Source of the DNA: SG8-40 sp963792855
Lineage (GTDB): Bacteria > Pseudomonadota > Gammaproteobacteria > Burkholderiales > Eutrophovitaceae
Assembly (NCBI GenBank): GCA_963792855.1
Contig: CAWBXZ010000007.1
Location: 186,001-250,000 of the forward strand
Direction of reading: 5' to 3'
Length of the DNA stretch: 64,000 nt
Shown: in pieces, positions 45,501-54,896 of the stretch
Position numbering within the stretch: position 1 is the stretch's first letter
Layout: the number at the start of each line of letters is the position of its first letter
Made by a program: the position numbers and the translations under genes
The notes under the pieces: model-generated
Told to the model about the DNA's origin: nothing
Databases searched by the model: none
Seen by the model: only the letters and a program-made list of their open reading frames with translations

Positions 45501-45795
45501 CGGCGCCGCGCTCGCGCAACAGGTCGATCATGTATTTGAAGTACTCGATATGCCCGCCCTGATAGGAACTCACGGCGATCCCATGCGCGTCCTCCTGCAG
45601 TGCGGCGGTGACGATCTCCTCGACCGAGCGATTGTGGCCGAGGTGAATCACCTCGGCGCCGCCCCCCTGCAGCATGCGCCGGATGATGTTGATCGACGCA
45701 TCGTGCCCGTCGAACAGGCTGGCGGCCGTGACAAAGCGGACTTTTGGTGCAGCACCCTGTTTGGCGGCCGCGGGTTTATGGCTGAGGTCGGTCAT
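42532..45795 (-). CDS. icmF: Fused isobutyryl-CoA mutase IcmF
   Basis: 1087 residues: N-terminal B12 domain with DGHDAS (residues 29-34), MeaI-type GTPase with P-loop GTGGAGKSS (209-217) and NKFD (350-353), then the mutase barrel. Active-site residue is Phe592 (RMFAGEGD), the equivalent of Phe598 that marks IcmF as isobutyryl-CoA/n-butyryl-CoA mutase; methylmalonyl-CoA mutase has Tyr and pivalyl-CoA mutase Leu there. Works in valine/isobutyrate breakdown and also isovaleryl-CoA/pivalyl-CoA at low rate. Upstream ACGT palindromes suggest LiuR control. Confidence 0.95.
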   Translation of the reverse strand: MTDLSHKPAAAKQGAAPKVRFVTAASLFDGHDASINIIRRMLQGGGAEVIHLGHNRSVEEIVTAALQEDAHGIAVSSYQGGHIEYFKYMIDLLRERGADHVKVFGGGGGVIVPAEIKELHAYGVTRIYSPEDGATMGLQGMIDDMLKRASQDLCADLPKSLDKLKAGDQRALARIITGIEGAALPEKLHKALLSEAEKLDQIPVLGITGTGGAGKSSLTDELIRRFRLDHSDQISIAIIAVDPSRRKTGGALLGDRIRMNALGSERIYMRSLATRGGGSEIAACLPDVIAAAKCAGYDLVVVETSGIGQGDAAIVPHVGTSLYVMTPEYGAASQLEKIDMLDFADFVAINKFDRRGADDALRDVSKQYQRNHQLFSAAPDTMPVFGTIASRFNDDGVTALYQAIVEKLKASGLKARDGRLKKVAVRSSTKVASVVPPERARYLADIATTVREYKQHAIEQARVARERQQLRAARAMLAAECGEEVGNLVTLADARDAKLDAGAKKLLDMWPDMQKAYSGDEYVVRIRDKEIRTKLTSKSLSGTLIPRVSLPRFEDHGELLKWLMLENVPGSFPYTGGVFAFKRENEDPTRMFAGEGDAFRTNKRFHLLSKDMPAKRLSTAFDSVTLYGFDPDLRPDIYGKIGNSGVSIATLDDMKVLYSGFDLCAPNNSVSMTINGPAPTILAMFMNTAIDQQLDKFRDDNGREPTADEAEKIREWTLETVRGTVQADILKEDQGQNTCIFSTEFSLKVMGDIQDYFIHHNVRNFYSVSISGYHIAEAGANPISQLAFTLSNGFTFVEAYLARGMHIDDFAPNLSFFFSNGMDPEYTVIGRVARRIWAVAMKNRYGANERSQKLKYHCQTSGRSLHAQEIDFNDIRTTLQALIATYDNANSLHTNAYDEAITTPTEESVRRAMAIQLIINREWGLAKNENPNQGSFVIDELTSLVEEAVLREFESISERGGVLGAMELGYQRGKIQEESLYYEHRKHDGSYPIIGVNTFRNPHGDTTPQEIELIRSSEDEKQSQLKRLQEFHERNSAESEAMLKRLQQTVIENGNVFAVLMDAVRVCSLGQITHALFEVGGQYRRSM

Positions 45796-45866
45796 TGGCG
45801 TAACCCGTATTAATGGTTGTCAATCGGCGGGCGGGGCAGAGCCGGCCGCTTAAGACGCATTATGGT

Positions 45867-45889
45867 TGACGTTAACGTAAACGTAAACT
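45867..45889. promoter_or_regulatory. LiuR-like ACGT palindrome upstream of icmF
   Basis: TTGACGTTAACGTAAACG followed by TAAAC contains the perfect palindrome ACGTTAACGT (45870-45879) and a further ACGT step. This resembles the MerR-family LiuR site of branched-chain amino acid breakdown regulons as I remember it. It lies 72 bp before the icmF start and just past the end of the oxidoreductase gene. Confidence 0.6.
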
Positions 45890-45905
45890 CTCCGGAGAGC
45901 AGGCT

Positions 45906-48900
45906 TTATGCCGCCCGGACGAGTCTGGAGATGTTCAGCCGGTTAAGCAAGGCTTCACGTCTGGCCTCATATGCCTCCACGTTGCGCGCCTTGACGTGCC
46001 CGAACCCGCGAATGTGTTCGGGCAGCGAAGCCAGTTCCAGCACGACGTCATGGTTGTCTTCGGAAAGAGCCGTCAGGCAATGGTCGATCGTCGTTTCGTA
46101 ATCGCGAAGCAGGCGTCGCTCGGTCTTGCGTTCCTCCGTCTGTCCGAACGGATCGAATGCGGTCTGGCGCAGCCACTTGAGGCGAGCCAGAAGGCGGAAC
46201 GCGGTTTTCATCCAGGCGCCGTATTCGGACTTGGTCAGGTGGCCCTGCGCATCGCGTTTTGCCAGCAATGGCGGTGCGAGGTTGTACCTGATGCTGAAGT
46301 CGCCGTCGAAAGTCTTGCGCAGCCGCGCTTCGAAAGCCGGATCGGAGAACAGGCGCGCGACTTCGTATTCGTCCTTGTATGCCATGAGCTTGAACAGATA
46401 CGTTGCAACGGCCCGTGCCAGTTTGTCGCCTTTGCCGATGCGTGCTTCGGCGGCGCGCGTGCGTTCGACCAGGTCGCTGTAGCGCATTGCGTAAGCCGTA
46501 TTCTGATACGCGGTGAGAAATTCGATACGGCGTTCCACCAGTTTGTCCAGTGACTCGGGAAATTGGACGACGACAGGTCGCGCCGGTGCGGCGACACGTT
46601 CCACCGAATCCAGATCAACTGCTGCGCGGCGGCCCCAAAGGAATGCCTGTTTGTTGGCGTCGATCGCTACGCCGTTGAGTTCGATGGCACGCATCAGGGC
46701 CGCTTCGCCCACCGGAATCAGACCTTTCTGGAATGCGAAGCCGAGCATGAACAGGTTGGTCGCGATCGAATCGCCCATCAGCGCGGTTGCGATCCGGGTG
46801 GCGTCGAGAAAGTGCGCCTGGTCTTCGACCGCTTCGTTGATCAGCGATCGGATTTGCTCGGCCGGAAACTGCCAGTCTGCATTCTGGGCAAAATGGCCGG
46901 TCGGCTGTTGGTGCGTGTTGATGACCGCGACCGTGCGCCCGGCGCGCGTCTTGCCGAGTGCATCCGATGCGCCCGCAGTGAGCATGTCGCAACCCAGTAC
47001 CAGGTCTGCCTCGCCAGCGGCGATGCGCTGGGCCCGGATCTGTTGCGGCGATCTGGCGATGCGAACATGGGACGTGACGGCCCCGTTCTTCTGGGACATG
47101 CCGGTCATGTCCAGCGCGGATGTGCCCTTGCCCTCGAGGTGGGCCGCCATGCCGATCAGCGCACCGACCGTGATGACGCCGGTACCGCCGATGCCGGTGA
47201 TCAGGATGTTATAGGTCGAGCCATCGGTTTGCGGCAGTGCCGGTTCCGGCAGTGGCGCGAAATCGGAGTCTTTCGCCGCCTTTGCCAACCGCGATTTGCG
47301 CGGCGTTCCACCTTCGACAGTCACGAAGCTGGGGCAAAAGCCTTTCACGCACGAATAGTCCTGGTTGCACGATGACTGATCGATCATGCGTTTGCGCCCG
47401 AATTCGGTTTCCAGCGGCAGGAGGGAAGTGCAGTTGGACTGCACGCCGCAGTCGCCGCAGCCTTCACACACCGCTTCGTTGATGAACAGCCGTCTGGTCG
47501 GCGTGGGCAATTCACCCTTCTTGCGCCGGCGGCGTTTCTCTGCCGCACAGGTCTGGTCGTAGATGAGTATCGAAGTGCCAGGACACTCGCGCAATTCCTT
47601 CTGCACCGAATCCAGGTCCTTGCGGTCGTTCACCGTCACCATCGGCGGCAACGCCGAGCGGTCGGAGTAGCGTGACAGGTCTTCCGTCACAAGCGCGATG
47701 CGCTCGATGCCCTCGCCGACGAGTTGCTGCGCGATCATTGGAACCGTCAGCGTGCCATCGATTGGCTGGCCGCCGGTCATCGCTACCGCGTCGTTGTAGA
47801 GAATCTTGTAGGTGATGTTGACTTTCGCGGCGACAGCAGCGCGGATTGCCAGCAAGCCTGAATGAAAGTAGGTGCCGTCACCGAGATTGGCGAATACGTG
47901 CTCGCGTTTGGAAAACGGCGCCTGGCCGATCCACGCGGCACCCTCGCCGCCCATGTGCGACAGCGTCTTGTTGTGCTCGGGGTAAATCGCGGTGGCCATT
48001 ACGTGGCAGCCGATACCCGGCCAGGGCCAGGCTGCCTTCGGGCACCTTGGTCGAGGTGTTGTGCGGACAACCCGAGCAATACCACGCGGGCCGCGGCGGG
48101 GTATCGACCGCTTTCAGTAATGCGGTTTCCTTGGCGGCGAGAAATTCGAGCCGTGCCTTTATCCGGTCGCTCTGATGAAAACGCGCGATTCGCGCGGCAA
48201 TCACACGCGCGATTTGCGCAATCGAAAAGTCCGCTTTGGCGGGCAGCAGCCATGCGCCGCGGGGGTGCACCCATTCGCCCTTGTCGTCGAATTTGCCGAT
48301 GACGCGCGGCCGCACTTCGGGGTCCCAGTTGTAGAGTTGTTCCTTGAGCTGGTATTCCACCATCTGGCGTTTTTCCTCGACGACGAGGATCTCGTCCAGG
48401 CCGCGGGAGAACTCGCGGATGCCGTCGGGTTCGAGCGGCCACGGCATCGAAACCTTGAACACGCGAATGCCAATTTCCGCGGCGTTGTGTTCCGAAATTC
48501 CCAGTTCTTCGAGCGCTTCCAGCACGTCCATGTACGACTTGCCCGACGCAACGATGCCCAGTTTGGCGTTGGGTGCGTCGATCATGGTGCGGTTCAGGCG
48601 ATTGGCGCGCGAGTAGGCGAGCGCGGCGTATATCTTGTAATCCTGCATCAGCGCTTCCTGCTTGCGCGCTTGCAGGCCCAGCGTATCGCTGGACAAACGG
48701 CAATTCAGTCCGCCTTCAGGCATGACGAAGTCACCGGGCAAGACGATTTGCGGTTTGGTGAGGTCCGCATCGATGGACGCGGACGACTCGACCGTGTCGG
48801 CCAGCGCCTTGAATCCCACGGCACAACCGGAAAATCGCGACATCGCAATGCCGTGCAGGCCCAGTTCGAGGTACTCCTCGACATTGCACGGATACAGCAC

Positions 48901-49401
48901 CGGAATCATCGACGCCGAGAACAGGTGATCACTTTGGTGGGGAAGTGTGGACGAATAGGCGCCGTGATCGTCGCCGGCAACCAGCAGCACCCCGCCGTGT
49001 TTTGCCGTGCCGACGAAATTCATGTGCTTGAACACATCGCCGCAACGATCCACGCCCGGGCCCTTGCCGTACCACATCGCGAACACGCCGTCGTAGTCGG
49101 AGCCGCCGGTCAGGTGTACCTGCTGCGTGCCCCATACCGCGGTGGCGGCGAGTTCCTCGTTGACGCCGGGCTGGAACTCGACGTGCTGTGCTTCGAGATG
49201 GGGGCGCGCTTTCCACAGCGCTTCGTCCAGACCGCCCAGCGGCGAGCCGCGGTAACCGGAAACGAACCCGGCGGTATTCAGCCCGGCCAGTGCGTCGCGC
49301 TGGCGCTGCGCCAGCATCAGGCGAACCAGGGCCTGGATGCCGGTCAGGTAAACGCGTCCGTTGGTGGACGTGTATTTGTCGTCAAGCGTGACGTCTTGCA
49401 T
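45906..49401 (-). pseudogene. Indolepyruvate:ferredoxin oxidoreductase, fused form, broken by a frameshift
   Basis: Two frames make one protein of about 1164 residues. The first (49401 to about 48018) has the ThDP alpha part (GFVSGYRGSPLGGLDEALW) and ends in NTSTKVPEGSLALAG; the second (from 47999) continues with MATAIYPEHNKTLSHMGGEG, the ferredoxin-like Cys cluster CEGCGDCGVQSNC and the gamma domain. A single extra base in the CCC at 48016-48018 (GGG on the coding strand) causes the break; removing it joins GIGCHVMAT. Family role: oxidative decarboxylation of branched or aromatic 2-keto acids to acyl-CoA. An in-frame ATG at 47999 could allow restart, but a sequence error is more likely. Confidence 0.85.
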
Positions 49402-49491
49402 TGCTTCGACTCCTTATGGGATTCGATTTCCCGGTTGGCTGAGGCCGGTAAGCCCGTTGGCCGGTAGATACAGTTCGGACGTTCGGAACGG

Positions 49492-51279
49492 CTATTTGGT
49501 TTCAGTACGATCCGGTTCGTAGAATCGGTTTTCCTCGAGCATGATCTGGTCATGCGTGCAGCCCGAAGGCATCATCGGAAAACAGTTTTCCTGCGCGGCC
49601 ACGGCTACATCAAGGAAATATGGTCCGTCGTGCGCAAGGCAGCGGGCGATGGCGGCGTCGAGTTCGCGCGGATCGGTCACGCGTTCTGCGGCCCAGCCGA
49701 AACCGCGGGCAACAACGACGAAATCCGGCAATGCCTCGGTGTAACTGTGGCTGTAACGGCCGCCATGGTTGAATTCCTGCCACTGGCGCACCATGCCCAT
49801 GTAACTGTTGTTCGACAGCACGACCTTCACCGGCGTCCGGTGCTGTGTCGCAGTCGACAGTTCCTGGATGTTCATCAGCACCGACGCATCGCCGCTGACA
49901 CAGACGACCGTCTTGTCGGGGTGCGCGATCTGCGCACCGATCGCGGCTGGCAGCCCGTAACCCATGGTGCCGGCGCCGCCGGAGGTGAGCCAGCGGTTGG
50001 GATGATCAAAGCACAGGTGCTGCGCAGCCCACATCTGGTGCTGGCCGACGTCGGTGGAAACGATGGCGTCGTTGCCGTCCAGGGCGTGGCGAACGGCTCG
50101 CATCAGTTGCTGCGGCACGATGCAGTCTTCTTTGACTGCAAAGGACAGCGATTTCTCGTCGCGCCACTTCCCGATCTGCGACCACCAATCATTCAGGCGG
50201 TCCACCGGTTGTGCGATGGCGGCGACTTGCGGTACCAGTGCTTGCAGTGTGCCGGCGCAGTCGCCGACCAGCGGGACATCGACCTTGACCAGTTTGTTCA
50301 CGGACCCGGGATCGATGTCGATATGTATTTTCTTCGACACCGGGGAAAATCCGCCCAGCTCTCCCGTGACGCGATCGTCAAAGCGCGCGCCTACGCAGAT
50401 CACCAGATCGGCGGCATGCATCGCCAGATTGGCTTCCAGTGTGCCGTGCATGCCAAGCATGCCAAGGAATTGCGGGTCGGAACCCGGAAACGCGCCCAGC
50501 CCCATCAAGGTCAGTGTGCAGGGCGCGCCGGTGAGTTTCACCAGCCGGGTAAAGGCCTCGCACGCTGCCGGTCCGGAATTGATCAGCCCGCCGCCGCCGT
50601 AGAACACCGGGCGCTTTGCCTGCGCGATGAGGGCGGCTGCCTGTTCGATGCTGGTATGCGGCGGCATCGGCGGTTTCGTTACAGCCGGTGCCGGTTTCGG
50701 CGTGCGCGCGCTTCTGGCGGGTGCGGCTTGCAGGTCTTTGGGGAAGTCAATCAGCACCGGGCCCGGACGCCCCGACGTGGCGATGTGGAATGCGTTGCGT
50801 ACGACGGTCTCGACCTCGTCGGCGCTGCGTACCTGCGTATTCCACTTCGTGACGGGACGCGAGATGCCGATGGCATCGCATTCCTGAAACGCGTTCGATC
50901 CGATCAGCGGGGTGGCGACCTGTCCGCTGATGCATACGACGGGTATCGAGTCGCACAGCGCGTCGAGCAATCCGGTGGTGGTGTTGCTCATGCCCGGGCC
51001 GGAGGTGACGAGCACCACGCCGGGCTTTCCGCTGCTGCGGGCATAGCCTTCGGCAGCGTGCACCGCCGCCTGCTCATGGCGGACGAGGACGTGGCGAAGC
51101 CGGCGATCGGCGAACAGCGCATCGTAAATGGGCAGCACAGCGCCGCCGGGATAGCCGAAAATCACTTCGACGCCGAGCGAAACCAGTGTGTCGACAAGGG
51201 CGCCAGCGCCGGACGTCATGGTGTCTGTGGACATGGCTTGGGTGTCCGTGGTCGGTGGTGAGAGCAGGCAATTGTTCAT
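49492..51279 (-). CDS. ilvB: Acetolactate synthase large subunit
   Basis: 595 residues. Catalytic Glu in VLVRHEQAAVHAAEGYAR (about residue 62), GQVATPLIGSNAFQE, FAD-region FDDRVTGEL, and the ThDP motif GDASVLMNIQEL..NNSYMGMVRQWQ. First step of valine and leucine synthesis from pyruvate; the small regulatory subunit is not adjacent. Start is uncertain: ATG 51279 or ATG 51234 (MSTDTMTSG), neither with a clear ribosome site. Divergent from an Lrp-type regulator 101 bp away. Confidence 0.92.
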   Translation of the reverse strand: MNNCLLSPPTTDTQAMSTDTMTSGAGALVDTLVSLGVEVIFGYPGGAVLPIYDALFADRRLRHVLVRHEQAAVHAAEGYARSSGKPGVVLVTSGPGMSNTTTGLLDALCDSIPVVCISGQVATPLIGSNAFQECDAIGISRPVTKWNTQVRSADEVETVVRNAFHIATSGRPGPVLIDFPKDLQAAPARSARTPKPAPAVTKPPMPPHTSIEQAAALIAQAKRPVFYGGGGLINSGPAACEAFTRLVKLTGAPCTLTLMGLGAFPGSDPQFLGMLGMHGTLEANLAMHAADLVICVGARFDDRVTGELGGFSPVSKKIHIDIDPGSVNKLVKVDVPLVGDCAGTLQALVPQVAAIAQPVDRLNDWWSQIGKWRDEKSLSFAVKEDCIVPQQLMRAVRHALDGNDAIVSTDVGQHQMWAAQHLCFDHPNRWLTSGGAGTMGYGLPAAIGAQIAHPDKTVVCVSGDASVLMNIQELSTATQHRTPVKVVLSNNSYMGMVRQWQEFNHGGRYSHSYTEALPDFVVVARGFGWAAERVTDPRELDAAIARCLAHDGPYFLDVAVAAQENCFPMMPSGCTHDQIMLEENRFYEPDRTETK

Positions 51280-51380
51280 GTGGAGATAGTACGGGGGTAA
51301 GTCCGGAAAAGCTTCCCTGATTTTCTGGTAAATTTGGCCAACAGCAGAAAACTTTCCCTTATTCTGGGACGATCAATAGA

Positions 51381-51875
51381 ATGAATCTCAGCAAACACGA
51401 TTTGGCCATTCTCGCGGTCCTGCGCGAGGATGCCCGTTCCAGCCTGCAGGAGATCAGTTCCCGGGTCGGTTTGTCGACGACGCCTTGCTGGAACCGCATC
51501 AAGAAGATGGAAGCCGAAGGCGTGATCCAGGGCTATACGGTGCGCATCGATCCCGGTGCCATCGGCTTCACGGAAACGGTGATCGTGCAGGTCACGCTCG
51601 ACAGTCATACCGACGAGACGCTGTTCGAATTCGGCCGGCAACTGGAGCAGATTCCGGAAGTGCTCGAGGCTTACCTGGTATCGGGCGACTACGACTACTA
51701 CATCCGCATTGCCGTGAAGGACACGCGCGACTACGAGCGTCTGCTGCGCGAAAGCCTGTACCGCATTCCCGGCATACGGCACAGCAAGTCGACGTTCGTG
51801 CTGCGTACATTGAAAGACAGCCCGGTCCCGCTGCCGTCCTTACCCACGGTGGCGAGCAAGCCGGCGAAACGCTGA
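51381..51875 (+). CDS. Lrp/AsnC family regulator
   Basis: 164 residues. N-terminal AsnC helix-turn-helix LSKHDLAILAVLREDARSSLQEISSRVGLS (in pieces), WNRIKKMEAEGVIQGYTVRID, then the RAM ligand domain with YLVSGDYDYYIRIAVKD. Likely a branched-chain or aromatic amino-acid-responsive regulator of the divergent acetolactate synthase and perhaps the oxidoreductase gene. The next gene begins 35 bp downstream. Confidence 0.92.
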   Translation: MNLSKHDLAILAVLREDARSSLQEISSRVGLSTTPCWNRIKKMEAEGVIQGYTVRIDPGAIGFTETVIVQVTLDSHTDETLFEFGRQLEQIPEVLEAYLVSGDYDYYIRIAVKDTRDYERLLRESLYRIPGIRHSKSTFVLRTLKDSPVPLPSLPTVASKPAKR

Positions 51876-51910
51876 GCCGCACCGGGCGTTAGCCGAGCGA
51901 CGAGGTCTGA

Positions 51911-52745
51911 TTGAAACCGACAACATCGACCCGCGCCGTCGCGACCGACGCAGTCGGTACGCTGCATCAACCGGCAGGCGCTGATGCGCGCATCGTGTGC
52001 GTGGTGCCCAGTATCACCGAACTCTTGTTCGATCTCGGCTTGGGCGCGCAGGTGGTCGGCCGCACCGGGTTCTGTTTCCATCCCAAAGCAGCGGTAAAGA
52101 ATGTGCCCAAAGTTGGCGGGACAAAGGATTTCGACCTGGAGAAGATTCGCGCCCTTGAACCGACGCACCTGATCGTCAACGTCGACGAGAATCCGCGCGA
52201 ACGGGTCGAAGCCGACGGCGACGTTTGTACCGAATATTGTTGTTACCCACCCGCTCGGCCCGCTCGACAATATCGACCTGTACCAGCTGCTCGGAACGAT
52301 ATTCGCGCGGCAAAGCGAGGCGGAAGAACTCGCTGCGCGCTTCGACCGTGTGTATCGCAATACCGTTGAAGCGACTTGCCACCTTGCCAGCGAGCGGGTG
52401 CTTTACGTCATCTGGAAAAACCCCTGGATGACGATTTCACGCGACACGTATATCGCGCGCACGCTGGCTGCGGTCGGCTGGAACCAGATCGAAGTCGATT
52501 CTGACGCGCGTTACCCGGAGGTCGACATCGAATCCTTGCTCGGTTCGGTCGACCATGTCCTGCTGTCCAGCGAACCGTACGCGTTCAGACCAAGGGACGT
52601 CGCCGAAATTGAATCGATGGCCACGGGTGGTTCGCGCCCGGCGGTTTCCCTGATCGATGCCGAAATGACCTCCTGGTACGGCAGCCGGGCGATTGCCGGC
52701 ATGCGCTACCTTGCAGGGATGCGCGCGGGCAGCAACGGCGGCTGA
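51911..52745 (+). pseudogene. Cobalamin/metal-receptor (BtuF-like) protein, frameshifted
   Basis: About 277 residues when joined. First frame: IVCVVPSITELLFDLGLGAQVVGRTGFC, VGGTKDFDLEKIRALEPTHLIV; it is lost after NPRERVEA. The +1 frame resumes as TFVPNIVVTHPLGPLDNIDLYQLL and runs to the end (VLYVIWKNPWMTISRDTYIA). One extra base at about 52211-52216 explains the break. The helical-backbone receptor fold binds cobalamin or ferric ligands; no signal peptide is visible. B12-dependent mutases in the window make a B12 role attractive. TTG start. Confidence 0.8.
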
Positions 52746-52822
52746 TTTCGTTCGCCGGTATCGATACGCTCCGCCGTCCTCATTTCGCGCTGGGCGCGGC
52801 AAACGGTTTGGAAAGTCATCCA

Positions 52823-53364
52823 ATGGAAAAAACAGGCGTCATTTATCGTGCCGAAAAGGCGATGGAGCGCGGCATCTTTGCCAGCCGCTGGATTCTCGCT
52901 CCGTTCTATCTCGGGCTGGTAGCGGCGTTGGCCATTATGCAGGTCAAATTCGTTCAGGAATTGTTTCACTTCGCGCCGCACGTGCTGGATGCGACCGAAT
53001 CCGAAGTCAGGCTCGGCGTGCTGACCCTGATCGATCTGTCATTGGCCGGAAACCTGTTGCTGATGGTGATCTTCGCTGGCTACGAAAACTTCGTGTCCGG
53101 AAATCGACGTGCACGAGCACGTGGGATCGACCGAGCTGGATGGGCATGGTCGACTTCAGCGGTTTGAAGTTGAAGCTGATCGCTTCAATAGTCGCCATTT
53201 CCGGAATTCATTTGCTGAAGGCGTTCATGAACATCCATGCCATCGACAAGGATGAACTCATGTGGCTGATCATCACGCACGTCACTTTCGTGACTTCCGG
53301 CGTGCTGCTGGCCTGGATGGATTTACTGGTGAGCAAGGCGGATCAGATTCACTCAGGGCATTAA
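52823..53364 (+). pseudogene. yqhA: YqhA family membrane protein, two frameshifts
   Basis: Start MEKTGVIYRAEKAMERGIF at ATG 52823. The frame holds through MVIFAGYENFVS, then shifts twice: at TCCGGAA (about 53096-53102) and GTGGGAT (53121-53127), each with one G too many. After correction it reads EIDVHEHVDRPSWMGMVDFSG and ends in a normal C-terminus (IASIVAISGIHLLKAFMN, LMWLIITHVTFVTSGVLLAW). About 179 residues, three to four helices, UPF0114; function unknown. Confidence 0.82.
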
Positions 53365-53680
53365 CGTTCAGGCCAAGCGGCGGCGAAGCCGTCCGATGTG
53401 GGCGCCTCGTCAGGCTCCACTACCGGCAAAAGTGCTACGCAAATTTGGACCCCGGTGGCAACAGGGCTAACTAGCGCCAAGACTACGACTATCCGAAGAT
53501 GTAGACCTCGTTACGTCGATGTGATCGTTCCACGTAGCGATTGGCAGTTTGAACGAAACGGGCTTCGACCCCTTGAACTCTTGAGGTCGACGTCCGCGCC
53601 CTGCGGTGAAAGTCTGATGCCGCTCGCTGTGGCTACCTTGCGAGCTCGTGGCCTTCGGCCCCAGCTTGACCGCGACCGAA
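53365..53680. other. Intergenic region between yqhA and cueR-like gene
   Basis: 316 bp between two convergent genes. No frame looks coding and I see no repeat or terminator of note. Confidence 0.35.
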
Positions 53681-54155
53681 TCAGCGGAAGCGCGTACGGC
53701 CCCGGCGCTTGTCCGTGCTCTTGCCGCCTTCATGTGGCACTTCGCCATTGTTTCGCGCCAGGTCCTCCAGGATCGGGCAATCCGGTCGTTGATCGCCGTG
53801 GCAATGCGCCGCGAGTTGCTCAAGGGATTGCTTCATTGCGCGCATTTCCGCGATGCGGTTTGCCAGCTCCGCCGCATGCACGAGCGCGAGACGTTTGACG
53901 TCCGCGCTGGCGCGCCGGTGGTTCTGCCACAATCCCAGCAGATCGGCGATCTCGCCGGTGCCGAATCCCAGGCGCCGGGCCCGGTGGATGAAGCGCAGCG
54001 TGTGCACCTCACTGTTGGAGTATTGGCGGTAGCCGGAGCCGGTGCGGCGCACTTTGGGCAGCAGTCCAAGCGACTCATAGTGCCGGATCATCTTGGCCGA
54101 GACGCCGGAGAGCTTGGCAGCCTGTGCCGATGTTCAGTGAAACGTCAGCATCCAT
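53681..54155 (-). pseudogene. cueR: CueR-like MerR regulator, frameshifted near its N-terminus
   Basis: ATG 54155 begins MDADVSLNIGT, then the frame breaks; after removing one base of the CC/GG at 54121-54122 it continues AKLSGVSAKMIRHYESLGLLP, the MerR helix-turn-helix. The sensor loop is C-HGDQRPD-C (C-x7-C), the Cu(I)/Ag(I) pair of CueR. Corrected length about 157. Without correction the DNA-binding domain would be lost. Its operator is seen at 54873-54893 in front of the DUF4396 gene, which is upstream on the same strand. Confidence 0.82.
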
Positions 54156-54295
54156 GACTCGGTCCTCCGGGACGCCATTGATCAATGACACGCCCACATC
54201 CAGCAGGGGGAACACGGTTTGGCGCGAGCAAAACGAGGATCGATCACCGATCGCGCTTTCACTTGCGCCGCGTGCAGCCCCTGCCGGGTGTGCCG

Positions 54296-54829
54296 CTAAT
54301 GGTACTGATGTACGACTGCGTGTCCCCGCCCGCGGGTGAGCAGCCAGCGATTCACCGGGTAGGCTGCGATGCCGGCGATCAGGAGTGCGGACGCGAGGCT
54401 GCCCCAGAATACCCACGAGCCAAGCGGCGCGTCCATTGCCCCCGGAATCGCCAGCATTATTGCATTGTCCACGATCTCCATGACGGTGATGGAGGCCGTA
54501 TCGGCCGCCAGCGCCAGGCGTACAGCCTGCTTGACCGGGATGCCGGCGCGCAGCAGCGGGATCATCGTCAGCAGGTAGCCAAACAGGAAGGCGAGCGCAA
54601 CCGCAAGCGCAATCGTCGCACCGTTGCCCCATCCCAGCGCGGTGCCGATCACCATTCCCAGTATCTCGCCGATGCTACAGCCCGTCAGACAGTGCAGCGT
54701 GGCAGACAGCGCCAGACGGTTCAGCGAGCTTGCATGCGTGCCGTGAGTCCCCACTGCGGCGTGGTGGTCCGACATGGCGTTTGAATGGGCGTGATGGTCG
54801 TGATGCATGTGAGTTTGATGCGAAGACAT
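54296..54829 (-). CDS. DUF4396 membrane protein with His-rich N-terminus
   Basis: 177 residues. The first 33 residues hold eleven His (MSSHQTHMHHDHHAHSN start), a likely metal-binding tail. Then LHCLTGCSIGEILGMVIGTALG with a C-x4-C pair, and four helices, the DUF4396 layout. The gene sits behind a CueR-type promoter, so it is probably a copper-responsive membrane protein for copper handling. GGAGG precedes the ATG. Confidence 0.85.
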   Translation of the reverse strand: MSSHQTHMHHDHHAHSNAMSDHHAAVGTHGTHASSLNRLALSATLHCLTGCSIGEILGMVIGTALGWGNGATIALAVALAFLFGYLLTMIPLLRAGIPVKQAVRLALAADTASITVMEIVDNAIMLAIPGAMDAPLGSWVFWGSLASALLIAGIAAYPVNRWLLTRGRGHAVVHQYH

Positions 54830-54865
54830 CTTTGATCCCTCCTCGATTGGTTTGAACGAGAGGCC

Positions 54866-54896
54866 ATGCTGGACCTTCCCACGATGGCAAGGTCAA
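54866..54896 (-). promoter_or_regulatory. CueR-type promoter of the DUF4396 gene
   Basis: On the minus strand: -35 TTGACC (54896-54891), 19-bp spacer containing the dyad ACCTTGCC-ATCGT-GGGAAGGT, then CAGCAT as -10 (54871-54866). The overlong 19-bp spacer and ACCTT/AAGGT dyad repeat the E. coli copA promoter layout bound by CueR. Confidence 0.8.

Noticed and set aside
45889..45900. Perfect palindrome CTCTCCGGAGAG just past the oxidoreductase stop
   Set aside because: It has no loop for a stable hairpin and no T-run, and may be chance; not called a terminator.
47878..47999. Programmed frameshift or two-subunit split in the indolepyruvate oxidoreductase
   Set aside because: No slippery heptamer is seen, the break falls in a conserved core segment, and neighbouring genes show the same kind of extra G/C base, so an error or simple mutation is favoured.
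49552..51261. Long plus-strand frame of 569 codons opposite acetolactate synthase, and a similar 567-codon frame at 29453-31156 opposite hcmA
   Set aside because: Both are antisense shadows caused by high GC at third codon positions; their translations have no family motifs, while the minus-strand proteins are clear.
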